Counted from the first letter of the stretch, positions 44,068 to 52,976 are shown. The stretch: DNA of 64,000 nt from Anaerolineales bacterium (GCA_020634885.1 JACKAW010000002.1:186001-250000); one strand, 5' to 3'. The notes: generated by a model not told the origin, from the sequence alone. Translations and numbers: made by a program.

Positions 44068-44775
44068 TTACCCTTCAAAACGATAACCGCCGCCTCTAAC
44101 AGTGACGATGCGTTTGGGCTCGCTGGGAGTTGCTTCTATCTTTTGACGCAGCCAGCGCACATGTACATCTACTGTGCGACTGTCGCCGATGTACCCCCAA
44201 CCCCAAACGCGTTCAAGAATGAATTCACGCGAGAGCATCTGTCTGCGATGCTCGGCGAGGAAAAGCAGGAGTTCATACTCCTTGGGTTTTAATTGTAGGG
44301 GGGCTTCATTCAAGGTCACTTCGCGGCGGGTGAGGTTGATGGTGAGATTATCGAAGGCTAGCACTTCATGTGCAGCGGCTTCTGTATTTTGCCCCAGTTC
44401 CTCTCGCAGTAAGCGGGTTCGGCGTAGCTGCGCTTTTACACGTGCAATCAGCTCTCTCATGGAGAATGGCTTAGTCAGGTAATCATCAGCGCCTACTTCC
44501 AGACCCACCACACGGTCAATCTCATCATCACGAGCGGTGAGCATTAGGATGGCGGTTGTCATTTCTTTGCGAAGGATGCGGGCAACTTCAAAGCCATCCA
44601 TTTCTGGAAGCATGATATCCAGCACGATCAGATCCGGCTTCATTTTTCGGGCGGTTTCCAAGGCAGAACGCCCATTATCGACCGCCTCGACACTGTACCC
44701 TTCTTTTTTCAAAGAGTAGGCGAGCGTCTCTTGCAGGGATATTTCATCTTCTACGACCAAAATTTTTTCAGGCAT
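44068..44775 (-). CDS. phoB: Response regulator PhoB, OmpR family
   Basis: 235 residues. The receiver domain holds the acidic pair VEDE (8-11), the phospho-acceptor LDIMLPEMDG (Asp about 53) and LTKPF (Lys about 103). The C-terminal winged helix (about 140-235: LTRREVTLNEAPLQLKPKEYELL, RTVDVHVRWLRQKIE) is OmpR/PhoB type. ATG 44775 is preferred to the in-frame GTG 44784, because TATAGT (44783-44788, minus strand) ends 7 nt before the ATG, making the message leaderless. A perfect TTAACA-N5-TTAACA box upstream suggests autoregulation. Confidence 0.88.
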   Translation of the reverse strand: MPEKILVVEDEISLQETLAYSLKKEGYSVEAVDNGRSALETARKMKPDLIVLDIMLPEMDGFEVARILRKEMTTAILMLTARDDEIDRVVGLEVGADDYLTKPFSMRELIARVKAQLRRTRLLREELGQNTEAAAHEVLAFDNLTINLTRREVTLNEAPLQLKPKEYELLLFLAEHRRQMLSREFILERVWGWGYIGDSRTVDVHVRWLRQKIEATPSEPKRIVTVRGGGYRFEG

Positions 44776-44782
44776 GGCGGGC

Positions 44783-44825
44783 ACTATACCATAAAGGGGA
44801 AATTCGTCTGTTAAGACGATGTTAA
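44783..44825 (-). promoter_or_regulatory. phoB promoter with perfect Pho-box-like repeat
   Basis: TTAACA-N5-TTAACA (44809-44825, minus strand) lies 20 bp upstream of the TATAGT -10 (44783-44788). Confidence 0.75.
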
Positions 44826-44826
44826 A

Positions 44827-44860
44827 TACTTTACCCTGTTCATTTGAACAGGGTAAAGTA
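44827..44860. terminator. Hairpin upstream of the phoB promoter
   Basis: A perfect 16-bp stem (TACTTTACCCTGTTCA and its complement), at the 3' end of the small membrane-protein gene on the minus strand. It insulates phoBR. Confidence 0.7.
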
Positions 44861-44861
44861 T

Positions 44862-45101
44862 TTACTTCTTTCTTTCTATAAATAATGGAATAGTGACGAT
44901 CAACACGATGACTGCGCCCATGAGAAGAATGCCGTCTGTGGAACCAACTTCAGAACTATCTTCCGATGGCGGGGTTGGTGATTCTTGTATCAATACTGTG
45001 TTCGTATGTTCTGCCCGCACAGGCGATATGAAGTTTGATGCTGTCAGTAGAACGAGAACTGAGCACACCATGAAAAGAAGGAGTAATCGAGGGTATTTCA
45101 T
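44862..45101 (-). CDS. Small secreted or membrane-anchored protein
   Basis: 79 residues: a signal-peptide-like hydrophobic N-terminus (about 6-28, ending near PVRAE), a Ser/Pro/Glu-rich stretch (QESPTPPSEDSSEVGST), and a C-terminal transmembrane helix (about 56-74) ending in ERKK. The plan is that of a cell-surface or processed membrane protein; no family is recognised. ATG 45101 lies 8 nt after a TATAAT box (45110-45115, minus strand), so leaderless; ATG 45107 is closer than promoters allow. Confidence 0.55.
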   Translation of the reverse strand: MKYPRLLLLFMVCSVLVLLTASNFISPVRAEHTNTVLIQESPTPPSEDSSEVGSTDGILLMGAVIVLIVTIPLFIERKK

Positions 45102-45124
45102 TTCCATTTATTATAATTGACCTC

Positions 45125-45663
45125 TTATATAAATGACCCAGGCTTTTCGTCTTCCCATCTCGATATTTGGTAACACGAGGCTGTTATTGTTTTGCAGCGT
45201 AAATGAATGTTATGCCCTAACAAAAATAAGTGGTTGGAGAAAGTGATGTTGCCTGAAATCAAGCAACAATTTGAGATAAGTAACATTTTGTGCTGAAATG
45301 TTATGTTCAATGGGAAAGTACAAAATTTTTAATGGCTTTTCTTGCCTTTTCGAGGCTTTCTTTATTGGGCTTTTAGGCGATTACATGAAATAGTTTCTGT
45401 TTTGGGTAATTAAGGTACAGCTTGTACCTTTTTACACTTGTGATGTATAATTTTGCAATCATTGGGCTGAGAGCGGTTGTCAGCCCATGTATAATGTATA
45501 AAACCTTAATATAAGATAAAAAAGAGCTATCATCGTCCCGAAGCAGGGAGACATTTTATTGAGAAGTCTGGCTTGCGGTACGTTGGAAAAATATATGGTT
45601 GGATAACCGCTTTTTTGGTTTAACCAAAACGGCGTTAAACATAAGTTCATTTCAGGAGCATCC
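45125..45663 (+). other. Gene-free leader region of the complex III operon
   Basis: About 540 bp without a credible ORF. It contains a palindrome (AAGGTACA-N3-TGTACCTT, 45412-45430), a TATAAT at 45446-45451, a hairpin GGGCTGA/TCAGCCC near 45464-45486, and a larger imperfect inverted repeat near 45605-45640 (AACCGCTTTTTTGGTT facing AACCAAAACGGCGTT). This suggests a promoter and a structured 5' leader of about 200 nt. I recognise no riboswitch class. Confidence 0.5.
45412..45451 (+). promoter_or_regulatory. Candidate promoter with overlapping palindromic operator
   Basis: TTGTAC (45422-45427), 18 bp, TATAAT (45446-45451). The inverted repeat AAGGTACA/TGTACCTT covers the -35 box, a common repressor or activator position. 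The cognate regulator is not identifiable. Confidence 0.5.
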
Positions 45664-46218
45664 ATGATCAAATCTTTTTTCAACTGGCTTAAACAGCCTC
45701 TTGGCCTGATCGCGGTAGGGATTGTGTTCCTGGCTTTATTCAGCGCTGCTGCATATGGTCTCTATACCACCCAGCAAGCGCCGGATCAGCCAATTCAATT
45801 CCCACACAAGACCCATGTTGCCTTTGGTATTCAATGTTTGTATTGTCATCCAGGCGCATCCAAGGGTCCCGCAGCAGGTATTCCGTCTCAAGCGAAGTGT
45901 TGGGCTTGTCACAACCAGATCGTAAAGACCCGTGATAGCGCACTACTTGCCCCGCTCAAAGATGCCGTTCTAAACGGTGAATCTCTTGAATGGGTTCCCG
46001 TAGCCATCGTCCCCGATTTTGTACAATTTAATCATCGCGCACATGTTGCAGCAGGCAAGAACTGCGAAGAATGTCACGGTGATATGACCCAGCAACTCGT
46101 TGCCCAGAATCCGCAGGTCATGAACATGGGGTGGTGCTTGAACTGCCATATTGAAAACGCCGGTGAAGATCAGGCAAAACTGATTAAACTCACCGACTGT
46201 GGCACATGCCACTATTAA
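45664..46218 (+). CDS. actA: Alternative complex III pentahaem cytochrome c, ActA
   Basis: 184 residues. An N-terminal membrane anchor (about 13-33) precedes five CxxCH haem motifs (CLYCH, CWACH, CEECH, CLNCH, CGTCH), plus isolated His residues (PHKTH, NHRAH) able to act as distal ligands. This is the ActA subunit that passes electrons from quinol oxidation within complex III to external carriers. AGGAG precedes the start. It leads a seven-gene operon. Confidence 0.93.
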   Translation: MIKSFFNWLKQPLGLIAVGIVFLALFSAAAYGLYTTQQAPDQPIQFPHKTHVAFGIQCLYCHPGASKGPAAGIPSQAKCWACHNQIVKTRDSALLAPLKDAVLNGESLEWVPVAIVPDFVQFNHRAHVAAGKNCEECHGDMTQQLVAQNPQVMNMGWCLNCHIENAGEDQAKLIKLTDCGTCHY

Positions 46219-46239
46219 ACCGGGTGAAAGGACAACACT

Positions 46240-48402
46240 ATGACTGAAAAATTTTCCCGGCGTGATTTTCTAAAACTGGCTGGTTTGGGAGCAGCGACCT
46301 CAGCGATCCTCACAGGTTGCGGTCCTGCTTCGCGTTACGTTAAGCGCGAACCCTACCAACAGATGCCCGAATACAACTATGTTGGGCAGAATACATATTA
46401 CGCCACAACGTGCCGCGAATGCGCGGCGGGATGTGGTCTTGTGGTGCGAACCTATCAAGGTCGCGCGATCAAGACCGAAGGCAATGCCAACAATCCCTTA
46501 AACCTCGGCAAAACCTGCGCGCGTGGGCAGGCAACCCTTCAGGGGTTGTACAACCCAGACCGTGTTCAGGGTCCATCCACAGGTGATTGGGACAGCGCCA
46601 TTCAGGCTGTTGCCGACGCTCTCAAAAACTACAAGCCGAATGAAATTGCCTTTCTCATGGGCATGGCTCCAGATCATCTTTTTGATCTGGTAAGCGAACT
46701 CGCATCTGCCACTGGCATGAATGCTCCTGTTCGTTTCGGCGCATTAGGTATGTTCGAATCCCGCGCGACCCTGAGCAAAGCCGCTGAAAACCTGTTTGGT
46801 CAGGCTGGCTTGCCCTGGTTCGATATTAATGGGGCAGAAGTTGTATTCTCCTTTGGTGCAAACTTCCTCGAAACATGGCTTTCCCCGCTTCCATATACTC
46901 GCGGCTTTGTTGGTCTGCGTGAAGGCGAAACCAAACTACGCGGCGCTTTTGTTCAGTTTGAAGCCAGAATGTCTGCCACGGGCGCGAAAGCTGATCACTG
47001 GGTGCCGGTTCGCCCCGGGACTGAGGGCTTGGTTGCCTTAGCAATTGGCAAACTCGCCGCTGAAGCTCGCGGCGGCGCAATGCCTCGCGCATTTTCCAGC
47101 GTGAACCCTGCCGATGTCGCTGAACAGGCTGGGGTTGAGTTGGAAGCGCTTGAAGAGTTGGCAGCCATGTTCGCCACTCGCAAAGTCCTCGCCATTCCTG
47201 GCGGCGCGGCGCTTGCCCAATCCAATGGCTTGGAAGTTGCCGAAGCGGTTCTCGCTTTGAATGCCCTTTCTGATAACTTTGGTCAGGCTGGCGGCGTTTA
47301 TCTTTCTGGTCTTGCCCCTATGCAGACCGAATACAACCGCCCGGCTTCTGCCCAGGAAATGAAATCGTTCGTTGAGAAAATGAAGAGCGGCGCCTTCAAG
47401 GTTTTGTTCGTTCATGGTGTCAACCCTGTATTTGAAGTGCCCGCTTCACTTGGTTTCAAAGAAGCCCTCGGAAGCGTTGAACAGGTCATTTCCTTTGCCA
47501 CCTTCCCCGATGAAACAGCCGCTGAAGCGAAGTATGTTTTCCCCGATCATCATGGACTTGAGTCTTGGGGTTACCAGCGTGTAGCCACCGGCTCTGACAA
47601 ACCCGTGCTTTCGGGCGCCCAGCCTGTTGTTTCTCCCTACTACGATACCCGCGCCACAGCCGACGTGTTGATCGCTGCGGCTCAACTGGCTGGCGGAAAG
47701 TTCGCCGAAGCTCTGCCTTTCAAGGATGAAGTTGAATTCATCGAAACCAAAGTTTCAGCTCTCATGGCTGAGGCAGACGGCTCCTTCTCGGCAGCAGACC
47801 CCGTTACCTTTATGGCGTACTTCCAACAGCACGGCGGCTGGTTCAAAAATGTGGACGCCCGTGTTTCGCTGGACGGTTCTGCTGTGTTGAATAATAACTT
47901 CAAGGGTTCTGAAGCAGAGTTTGCCGGTGAAGGTGAATTCTTCTTTGTGCCGTTCGTTTCTCCCACCATGGCTGAAGCAGGCGCAAACAAACCCTGGTTG
48001 CAGGAACTTGCCGACCCCACCACTACCGTGATGTGGAATACCTGGGTTGAGATCAACCCTGAAACTGCCCATGAACTTGGCTTGCATGATGATGACGTGG
48101 TGAAGGTCATTAGTGAAGCTGGTGAAGTGGAAGCCTACGTTTATTTGTACCCCGCCATTCGCCCCGATACGATTGCCATGCCGTTCGGTCAGGGTCACAC
48201 TGCTTATGGTCGCTACGCTGAAAATCGCGGCGCCAACCCCGCCGACCTGCTCGGTGCTCATTTCAATGAAGCAGGCGATATTACATTTGGTGGTATGAAA
48301 GTTAAAGTTGAAAAAGTGAAGAGTGCTGCCCGCGGTATTGGTCTCTCTCGCCTCGAAAGCACCATGGGCGTGTACGGCGATTCTCTTGGTGAGGAGCATT
48401 AA
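46240..48402 (+). CDS. actB: Alternative complex III ActB, molybdopterin-oxidoreductase-like part (ActB1)
   Basis: 720 residues. A Tat-type signal (SRRDFLKLAGLGAATS, about 5-20) with a possible lipobox (LTGC) exports the folded subunit. The protein follows the molybdopterin oxidoreductase fold; CRECAAGC with a downstream CARGQ retains a 4Fe-4S-like cysteine set (about 63-95). ActB of known complexes lacks molybdenum cofactor. The iron-sulfur half usually fused to the C-terminus is here a separate gene starting 2 nt later. Confidence 0.9.
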   Translation: MTEKFSRRDFLKLAGLGAATSAILTGCGPASRYVKREPYQQMPEYNYVGQNTYYATTCRECAAGCGLVVRTYQGRAIKTEGNANNPLNLGKTCARGQATLQGLYNPDRVQGPSTGDWDSAIQAVADALKNYKPNEIAFLMGMAPDHLFDLVSELASATGMNAPVRFGALGMFESRATLSKAAENLFGQAGLPWFDINGAEVVFSFGANFLETWLSPLPYTRGFVGLREGETKLRGAFVQFEARMSATGAKADHWVPVRPGTEGLVALAIGKLAAEARGGAMPRAFSSVNPADVAEQAGVELEALEELAAMFATRKVLAIPGGAALAQSNGLEVAEAVLALNALSDNFGQAGGVYLSGLAPMQTEYNRPASAQEMKSFVEKMKSGAFKVLFVHGVNPVFEVPASLGFKEALGSVEQVISFATFPDETAAEAKYVFPDHHGLESWGYQRVATGSDKPVLSGAQPVVSPYYDTRATADVLIAAAQLAGGKFAEALPFKDEVEFIETKVSALMAEADGSFSAADPVTFMAYFQQHGGWFKNVDARVSLDGSAVLNNNFKGSEAEFAGEGEFFFVPFVSPTMAEAGANKPWLQELADPTTTVMWNTWVEINPETAHELGLHDDDVVKVISEAGEVEAYVYLYPAIRPDTIAMPFGQGHTAYGRYAENRGANPADLLGAHFNEAGDITFGGMKVKVEKVKSAARGIGLSRLESTMGVYGDSLGEEH

Positions 48403-48404
48403 TC

Positions 48405-49130
48405 ATGATTAGACCCGAAGAAATTAAGATGAGCGCCGAAGAAACCGGCAAATGGGGTATGGTCATCAATCAGGATATCTGCACCGGATGTCAGGCTTGT
48501 GTAGCCGCCTGTGCGATGGAAAATAACGTCACCTTTGTTGGTGAAGAGGATTCAGGCTATGGTCGTTCCATGCACTGGATCCGCATTGAACGTTTTTGGG
48601 AGGGTGAATACCCTGAAGTAAAGATGACCCCCAACCAGCCTATGCTGTGCCAGCAGTGCGGTTCTGCACCATGTGAACCGGTTTGCCCTGCGTTTGCAAC
48701 GGTTCATTCCACGGCTGAGTCGCTTAACTTGCAGGTGTACAACCGCTGTGTGGGTACACGCTATTGCGCGAACAACTGCCCTTACCAGGTGCGTTCCTTT
48801 AACTGGCGTGATTACGAGCGCCCTGAGCCGCTTCCCAACCAGTTCAACCCCGATGTCACTGTTCGCCGTCGTGGTGTGATGGAGAAGTGTACTTTCTGTA
48901 TCCAACGCATTCACAAGGCACAGGATAAGGCGAAGTCTGAAGGACGTGAAGTGGCGGATGGCGAGTTCACCACCGCTTGTGCGCAAGCATGCCCCGCAAA
49001 TGCGATCGTTTTTGGACGCGTAGATAACCCACAGTCACTGGTTTCACAACTGGCTCACAAGGGTCATGGCGTCAAACATCTTGAAGAACTTGGCACGCTT
49101 CCGAACGTGACCTACTTCAAGGGAGGGTAA
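48405..49130 (+). CDS. actB: Alternative complex III iron-sulfur subunit (ActB2)
   Basis: 241 residues with four ferredoxin-type cysteine groups: CTGCQACVAAC, CQQCGSAPCEPVC, RYCANNCPY, and CTFC with CAQACP, enough for up to four Fe-S clusters. It wires the quinol site to the cytochromes. ATG 48405 starts 2 nt after ActB1; ATG 48429 is an alternative. In many complexes this is the C-terminal part of ActB. Confidence 0.9.
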   Translation: MIRPEEIKMSAEETGKWGMVINQDICTGCQACVAACAMENNVTFVGEEDSGYGRSMHWIRIERFWEGEYPEVKMTPNQPMLCQQCGSAPCEPVCPAFATVHSTAESLNLQVYNRCVGTRYCANNCPYQVRSFNWRDYERPEPLPNQFNPDVTVRRRGVMEKCTFCIQRIHKAQDKAKSEGREVADGEFTTACAQACPANAIVFGRVDNPQSLVSQLAHKGHGVKHLEELGTLPNVTYFKGG

Positions 49131-49132
49131 TT

Positions 49133-50563
49133 ATGGCAGATCATAAACATGACGCGGGTCATGCTCATTCAGAAGAGCATTTCCGCGAAAAGCACCTCAT
49201 GCTCGACCCGCTTCCACGCGGAGTTATGAACGATATGGTCATGGAATCCATGACCGGAAAACCAACCTGGAAATTCTGGACCGTAGTGATTGTGCTTAGC
49301 GCCATTGTGGCTTACGGCTTGGTTTATACCTGGGCGAAGATGATTGCTGAAGGTCTCGGTATTGCAGGTGTAAACCGCCCGTCATACTGGGGTATCTTCC
49401 TTGTCAATACCGTGTTTTGGATCGGTATCAGCCATGCGGGTACCTTCATTTCAGCCATTCTCCGCGTATTCAAAGCGGAGTTTCGCCGCCCATTTACCCG
49501 CGCCGCGGAATTGATGACCACCTTCGGTCTTGTGCAGGCTGGCTTTAGCGTCTTCATGCATATGGGTCGTGTGTGGCTTTCCTATTGGCTCTTCCCCTAC
49601 CCGAATCAACGTATGCTGTGGCCCAACCTGCACTCCCCGCTTACATGGGACTTGCTGGCGATTACGACCTACTTGCTTTCTTCCACCATGTACCTCTTCC
49701 TGCCGCTCATCCCTGATGTAGCAATGGCGCGTGATCGTTCCACTGGCTGGCGCAAGAGTTTGTACAAGGTACTTGCTCTCGGTTTCCGTGGTACTGAGGG
49801 TGAGTGGGCGCACCTCCGCAATGCAATGAATATCTTCGCATTTGCGATCATCCCAGTGATGTTCTCCGTCCACACTATCGTGTCTTGGGACTTTGCAGCG
49901 GCAACCCGCCCGGGTTGGAATTCCACCATCTTTGGTCCGTACTTCATTGTGGGTGCTTTGCACTCAGGTATGGGTGCGGCTGTAGTGGTGTTGGCAGTCA
50001 TTCGCAGCAACATGAAGCACATGGATTACTTCATCCGTGGAGAACACTTTGATGCAATCGGCAAATTGATGCTGATCATCTCCATGGCGTGGGCGTACTT
50101 CTTCTTCAATGACTACATGGTGCAGTGGTATGGCGGCGACAAATGGACGCATCAGTTACTGCATTTCCATGAAGCCGGTCCCCTGGGTTGGATGTGGTTT
50201 GGCATGTTGTTCTGTAATATTGTTGTGCCATGGGCGATTTTATGGAATGCCAAGTGGCGCGCCACTCCCTGGTTGGTATCCACTGTCGGTTTGATCATCA
50301 ATGTAGGCATGTGGTTCGAACGCTATATCATCGTTCCCATTTCATTGACCATCAACCGTATGCCTTTCACCTGGCGCATGTACAACCCCGGCGCTGAAAT
50401 TCCTTTGGGAATTGGCACCCTGGCTTTGTTCATTCTGCTTTATGTGCTTGCCTCCAAGGTCATTCCTCTCATCCCTGTTTGGGAAGTGCAGGAAGGGCAG
50501 ATGGCACATGAACTCAAGAAATTTGGACGCGAGACCGTTGTTTCGGTCAGCGAATTGGAATAG
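49133..50563 (+). CDS. actC: Alternative complex III membrane subunit ActC (NrfD family)
   Basis: 476 residues with about ten transmembrane helices and a His-rich N-terminus (DHKHDAGHAH). NrfD/PsrC features include WIGISHAGTFISAILRV (about 80-97) and HSGMGAAVVVLAVIR. It carries the quinol-binding site and may translocate protons. It starts 2 nt after actB2. Confidence 0.93.
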   Translation: MADHKHDAGHAHSEEHFREKHLMLDPLPRGVMNDMVMESMTGKPTWKFWTVVIVLSAIVAYGLVYTWAKMIAEGLGIAGVNRPSYWGIFLVNTVFWIGISHAGTFISAILRVFKAEFRRPFTRAAELMTTFGLVQAGFSVFMHMGRVWLSYWLFPYPNQRMLWPNLHSPLTWDLLAITTYLLSSTMYLFLPLIPDVAMARDRSTGWRKSLYKVLALGFRGTEGEWAHLRNAMNIFAFAIIPVMFSVHTIVSWDFAAATRPGWNSTIFGPYFIVGALHSGMGAAVVVLAVIRSNMKHMDYFIRGEHFDAIGKLMLIISMAWAYFFFNDYMVQWYGGDKWTHQLLHFHEAGPLGWMWFGMLFCNIVVPWAILWNAKWRATPWLVSTVGLIINVGMWFERYIIVPISLTINRMPFTWRMYNPGAEIPLGIGTLALFILLYVLASKVIPLIPVWEVQEGQMAHELKKFGRETVVSVSELE

Positions 50564-50572
50564 GAGGATACG

Positions 50573-51112
50573 ATGACTGAAGAAAACAAAGTTGTCGATC
50601 TGCTCGCGGTCTTTTCAGACCTCGAACCTTCTGCGGATGCGGTTGAACAGCTCCGTGCCTTGGGTGTTCGCGACGAATGCATGAACGTCATCTCAGGTGT
50701 TCCTGTAACTGAAGCGATGCTTGGGCGCCCTGCTCAATGGACGAATGTTCCCCGCATTGCCATGGGCGGCGCCATACTTGGTTTTGCTGCAGGCGCATTT
50801 CTGGCATTTGGTTCGCCTTATCAATACCCTTTCCCAATACAAGTCAATACACATTCCTTTACCCCTGGACCTCCCAGCGTTGTTGTATTATTCGAATTGA
50901 CCATGCTCGGTATGCTGCTTTCCACCTTTTTGGGCGTTTTCCTTGATAGCTTCTTCCCAAACTATCGCCCGATGAAATACGTTCCTGAGATCAGTGATGG
51001 CAAGATCGCCATCCTGGTCGAATGTTCTCACGTAGACGAAAAGAAGGTTACAGATGCCTTGAAAAAACTTGGCGCTGAATCTATAGCGCACGTGGAGGCA
51101 CAACACCTATGA
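50573..51112 (+). CDS. actD: Alternative complex III subunit ActD (DUF3341)
   Basis: 179 residues: a soluble N-terminal domain, two transmembrane helices (about 60-82 and 100-125) joined by a Pro-rich external loop, and a soluble C-terminus with LVECSHVDEKKVTDALKKLGAE. This is the ActD/DUF3341 plan. Its stop overlaps the next gene by 4 nt. Confidence 0.9.
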   Translation: MTEENKVVDLLAVFSDLEPSADAVEQLRALGVRDECMNVISGVPVTEAMLGRPAQWTNVPRIAMGGAILGFAAGAFLAFGSPYQYPFPIQVNTHSFTPGPPSVVVLFELTMLGMLLSTFLGVFLDSFFPNYRPMKYVPEISDGKIAILVECSHVDEKKVTDALKKLGAESIAHVEAQHL

Positions 51113-51660
51113 GACTTTTTAAACAATTACTGGCAGTATTTGCTGCGTTGCTTGTCATTGGCGCCATCCTTATGACGTTTGCCTATGATGTCATCAAGAT
51201 CGACTGGTTGGTTTTCATGGAACTGCAATCCTCCTATGATGACCAGGAGCAACCGCTTCCCGTCCCCGCTCGCTCTGTTCCAGTGGAAGGCGTTGCATAT
51301 CTCCCCGGCATGGGCGAGCCTGAAAACCCAGTCCCTGCAGATGAAACATCCATAGCCCGCGGCGCTGAGCTTTATCAGATCCATTGCGCCATGTGTCATG
51401 GCGCAGGCGGAAAAGGCGACGGCACTGTAGCTGCCTTCCTTGTGAAAAAGAAACCAGCCGACCTCACCAGTGAAGCGGTTCAAGTTAAATCTGATGGAAG
51501 CATGTTCCTGACCATCACAAACGGCATCTGGAATCCAAATAACACCCTGTTCCCTGAAAAGCAATTCTCAGGGCAGATGCCGCCATTGAATGAAAACCTA
51601 TCCGTGCGCGAACGTTGGGATGTTGTCAACTACCTGCGTACGATTGCGGCATCGGAATAG
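51109..51660 (+). CDS. actE: Alternative complex III monohaem cytochrome c, ActE
   Basis: 183 residues. An N-terminal membrane anchor (about 7-28) precedes a cytochrome c domain with CAMCHGAGGKGDG (about 95-107) and a distal Met in GQMPPL (about 160). It should be exported and face the periplasmic side as an electron-transfer subunit. It overlaps actD. Confidence 0.9.
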   Translation: MRLFKQLLAVFAALLVIGAILMTFAYDVIKIDWLVFMELQSSYDDQEQPLPVPARSVPVEGVAYLPGMGEPENPVPADETSIARGAELYQIHCAMCHGAGGKGDGTVAAFLVKKKPADLTSEAVQVKSDGSMFLTITNGIWNPNNTLFPEKQFSGQMPPLNENLSVRERWDVVNYLRTIAASE

Positions 51661-51672
51661 GGAGGCTGGATT

Positions 51673-52323
51673 ATGAATGACGATGTAAAACGCTATATTT
51701 ACAGTGCTCTGATGGTTTTCCTTGTTGGCGTTATGATTTGGGTTGCGATTGTTTTTGTGAATGCATGTGGCTTCTCGCTCAATTGTCAGCGCGGGAGCAC
51801 GCTTCCTGAAACTACCCCCGTCCCAACCTTGATCCCTGCCACCATGCCCGCCATGCAAATGGATGCGGCTCCCGCCGCCGCTTCAGACTCCTGTGAAGTC
51901 GCTGCCACCGACCTGATCGGTGCCTGGGTCGAAGCGGGTTCTCCTGAATCTGACACCTTCCAGTTTACCGATACGGCTGGCGTGACCTGCGAAACCACTT
52001 TTGAAGAAGTGCTGCCGCTGTTTACCAGGGCAAACTTGTGGTATTCCGGTTCCATGTCCTGCGCCTCTTGCCATTCTGTAAACCTTGCAGTATCCCCGGC
52101 ACAGTTGGATATGAGCAGTTATGAAGGTATCCTCGCCGGTTCACGCCGTGCAGACGAAGCTTCTACCGGCACAGATATTCTCGGTGGTGGTAAATGGACT
52201 TCTTCCCTGTTGTACCAGTTCATTGCTGAATCGCAGGATGTTCCCGGTCACGATGCGGCGCTTTCTGCCAGCCTGACCGTTCATGCGGGCATGCCAGTTC
52301 CTGAAACTGAAACAACCCCATAA
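51673..52323 (+). CDS. Membrane-anchored monohaem cytochrome c-like protein
   Basis: 216 residues: an N-terminal transmembrane helix (about 11-30), a Thr/Pro/Ala-rich linker, and a cytochrome c-like domain with CASCH (about 134-138) and a candidate distal Met in HAGMPVP (about 205). It is the last gene of the complex III operon, 12 bp after actE. It might replace ActG or be an electron shuttle to a terminal oxidase. No actF-like second NrfD gene is present. Confidence 0.8.
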   Translation: MNDDVKRYIYSALMVFLVGVMIWVAIVFVNACGFSLNCQRGSTLPETTPVPTLIPATMPAMQMDAAPAAASDSCEVAATDLIGAWVEAGSPESDTFQFTDTAGVTCETTFEEVLPLFTRANLWYSGSMSCASCHSVNLAVSPAQLDMSSYEGILAGSRRADEASTGTDILGGGKWTSSLLYQFIAESQDVPGHDAALSASLTVHAGMPVPETETTP

Positions 52324-52337
52324 CGACAACTTGCAAT

Positions 52338-52372
52338 AAAAAAGACCCAAGCGTTATGCTTGGGTCTTTTTT
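52338..52372. terminator. Bidirectional terminator of the complex III operon
   Basis: A 15-bp stem (AAAAAAGACCCAAGC and its complement) with T- and A-runs at the ends. The stop codon of the convergent membrane-protein gene lies in the loop. Confidence 0.9.
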
Positions 52373-52959
52373 ATTGCATATTTCCTGAGCCAGATGAGGA
52401 GATACCCAAGGAACGCACCTGCCATATTCGCCATAATATCCATCCATGTGTCAAAACCGCTGCTGTCAAACTGATACCCTGCAAGATACTTGGATGCAAA
52501 TTCGTACAATTCAGAAAACACGCTGAAAAACGAAGAGAAAAACATCAAGAGGAAAAGATTGGCAACAAGGTAACTAAATCTATTTTCGGTAAAAGCTCTC
52601 AAACTAATCATTCCGTTGCCCTCGCGGATGTTCAAGTTTAGGATGAAATATTCATAAACCAATGCGATTGCGATCCCGCCGCCAAGGAAATGCAAGATCT
52701 TGTCATTGAATATCCAATAGGGCACGAGGCGGAAGGAAAAGATGACCATTGCCGCACCAATAAGGTGAGGGTAAGTGCGGCGGTGTTGTTCCCATGATCT
52801 GGGCGGAAGTAATGATCTTAACCATGCAATTTTTTGAAAAGCGAAAACAGCCAGCGGGGGCAGTATGAGCACATACGTCATGAATAGAACCCATGCAATA
52901 TTGTAGATCGGCTCATACCAGGAAATATTTTGGATAAGGTATTCGATGGGGTTGAACAT
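52354..52959 (-). CDS. DUF2238/VanZ-like membrane protein
   Basis: 201 residues with about five transmembrane helices. The motifs KILHFLGGG (about 90-98), SELYEFASKYL and DTWMDIMANMAGAFLGYLL (about 170-188) match the DUF2238/YjdF-like and VanZ-like membrane families, whose role is unknown. Its stop lies in the terminator loop shared with the cytochrome operon. Confidence 0.7.
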   Translation of the reverse strand: MFNPIEYLIQNISWYEPIYNIAWVLFMTYVLILPPLAVFAFQKIAWLRSLLPPRSWEQHRRTYPHLIGAAMVIFSFRLVPYWIFNDKILHFLGGGIAIALVYEYFILNLNIREGNGMISLRAFTENRFSYLVANLFLLMFFSSFFSVFSELYEFASKYLAGYQFDSSGFDTWMDIMANMAGAFLGYLLIWLRKYAIKKTQA

Positions 52960-52976
52960 AAGTTTTTTGAATAAAT

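Noticed and set aside
45480..45683. A 67-codon minus-strand ORF in the complex III leader
   Set aside because: It has no Shine-Dalgarno, overlaps the actA start and resembles no protein.
47755..48399. A 214-codon minus-strand ORF inside ActB1
   Set aside because: It is a shadow of a strongly supported gene; its His/Thr-rich content reflects the complementary codons.
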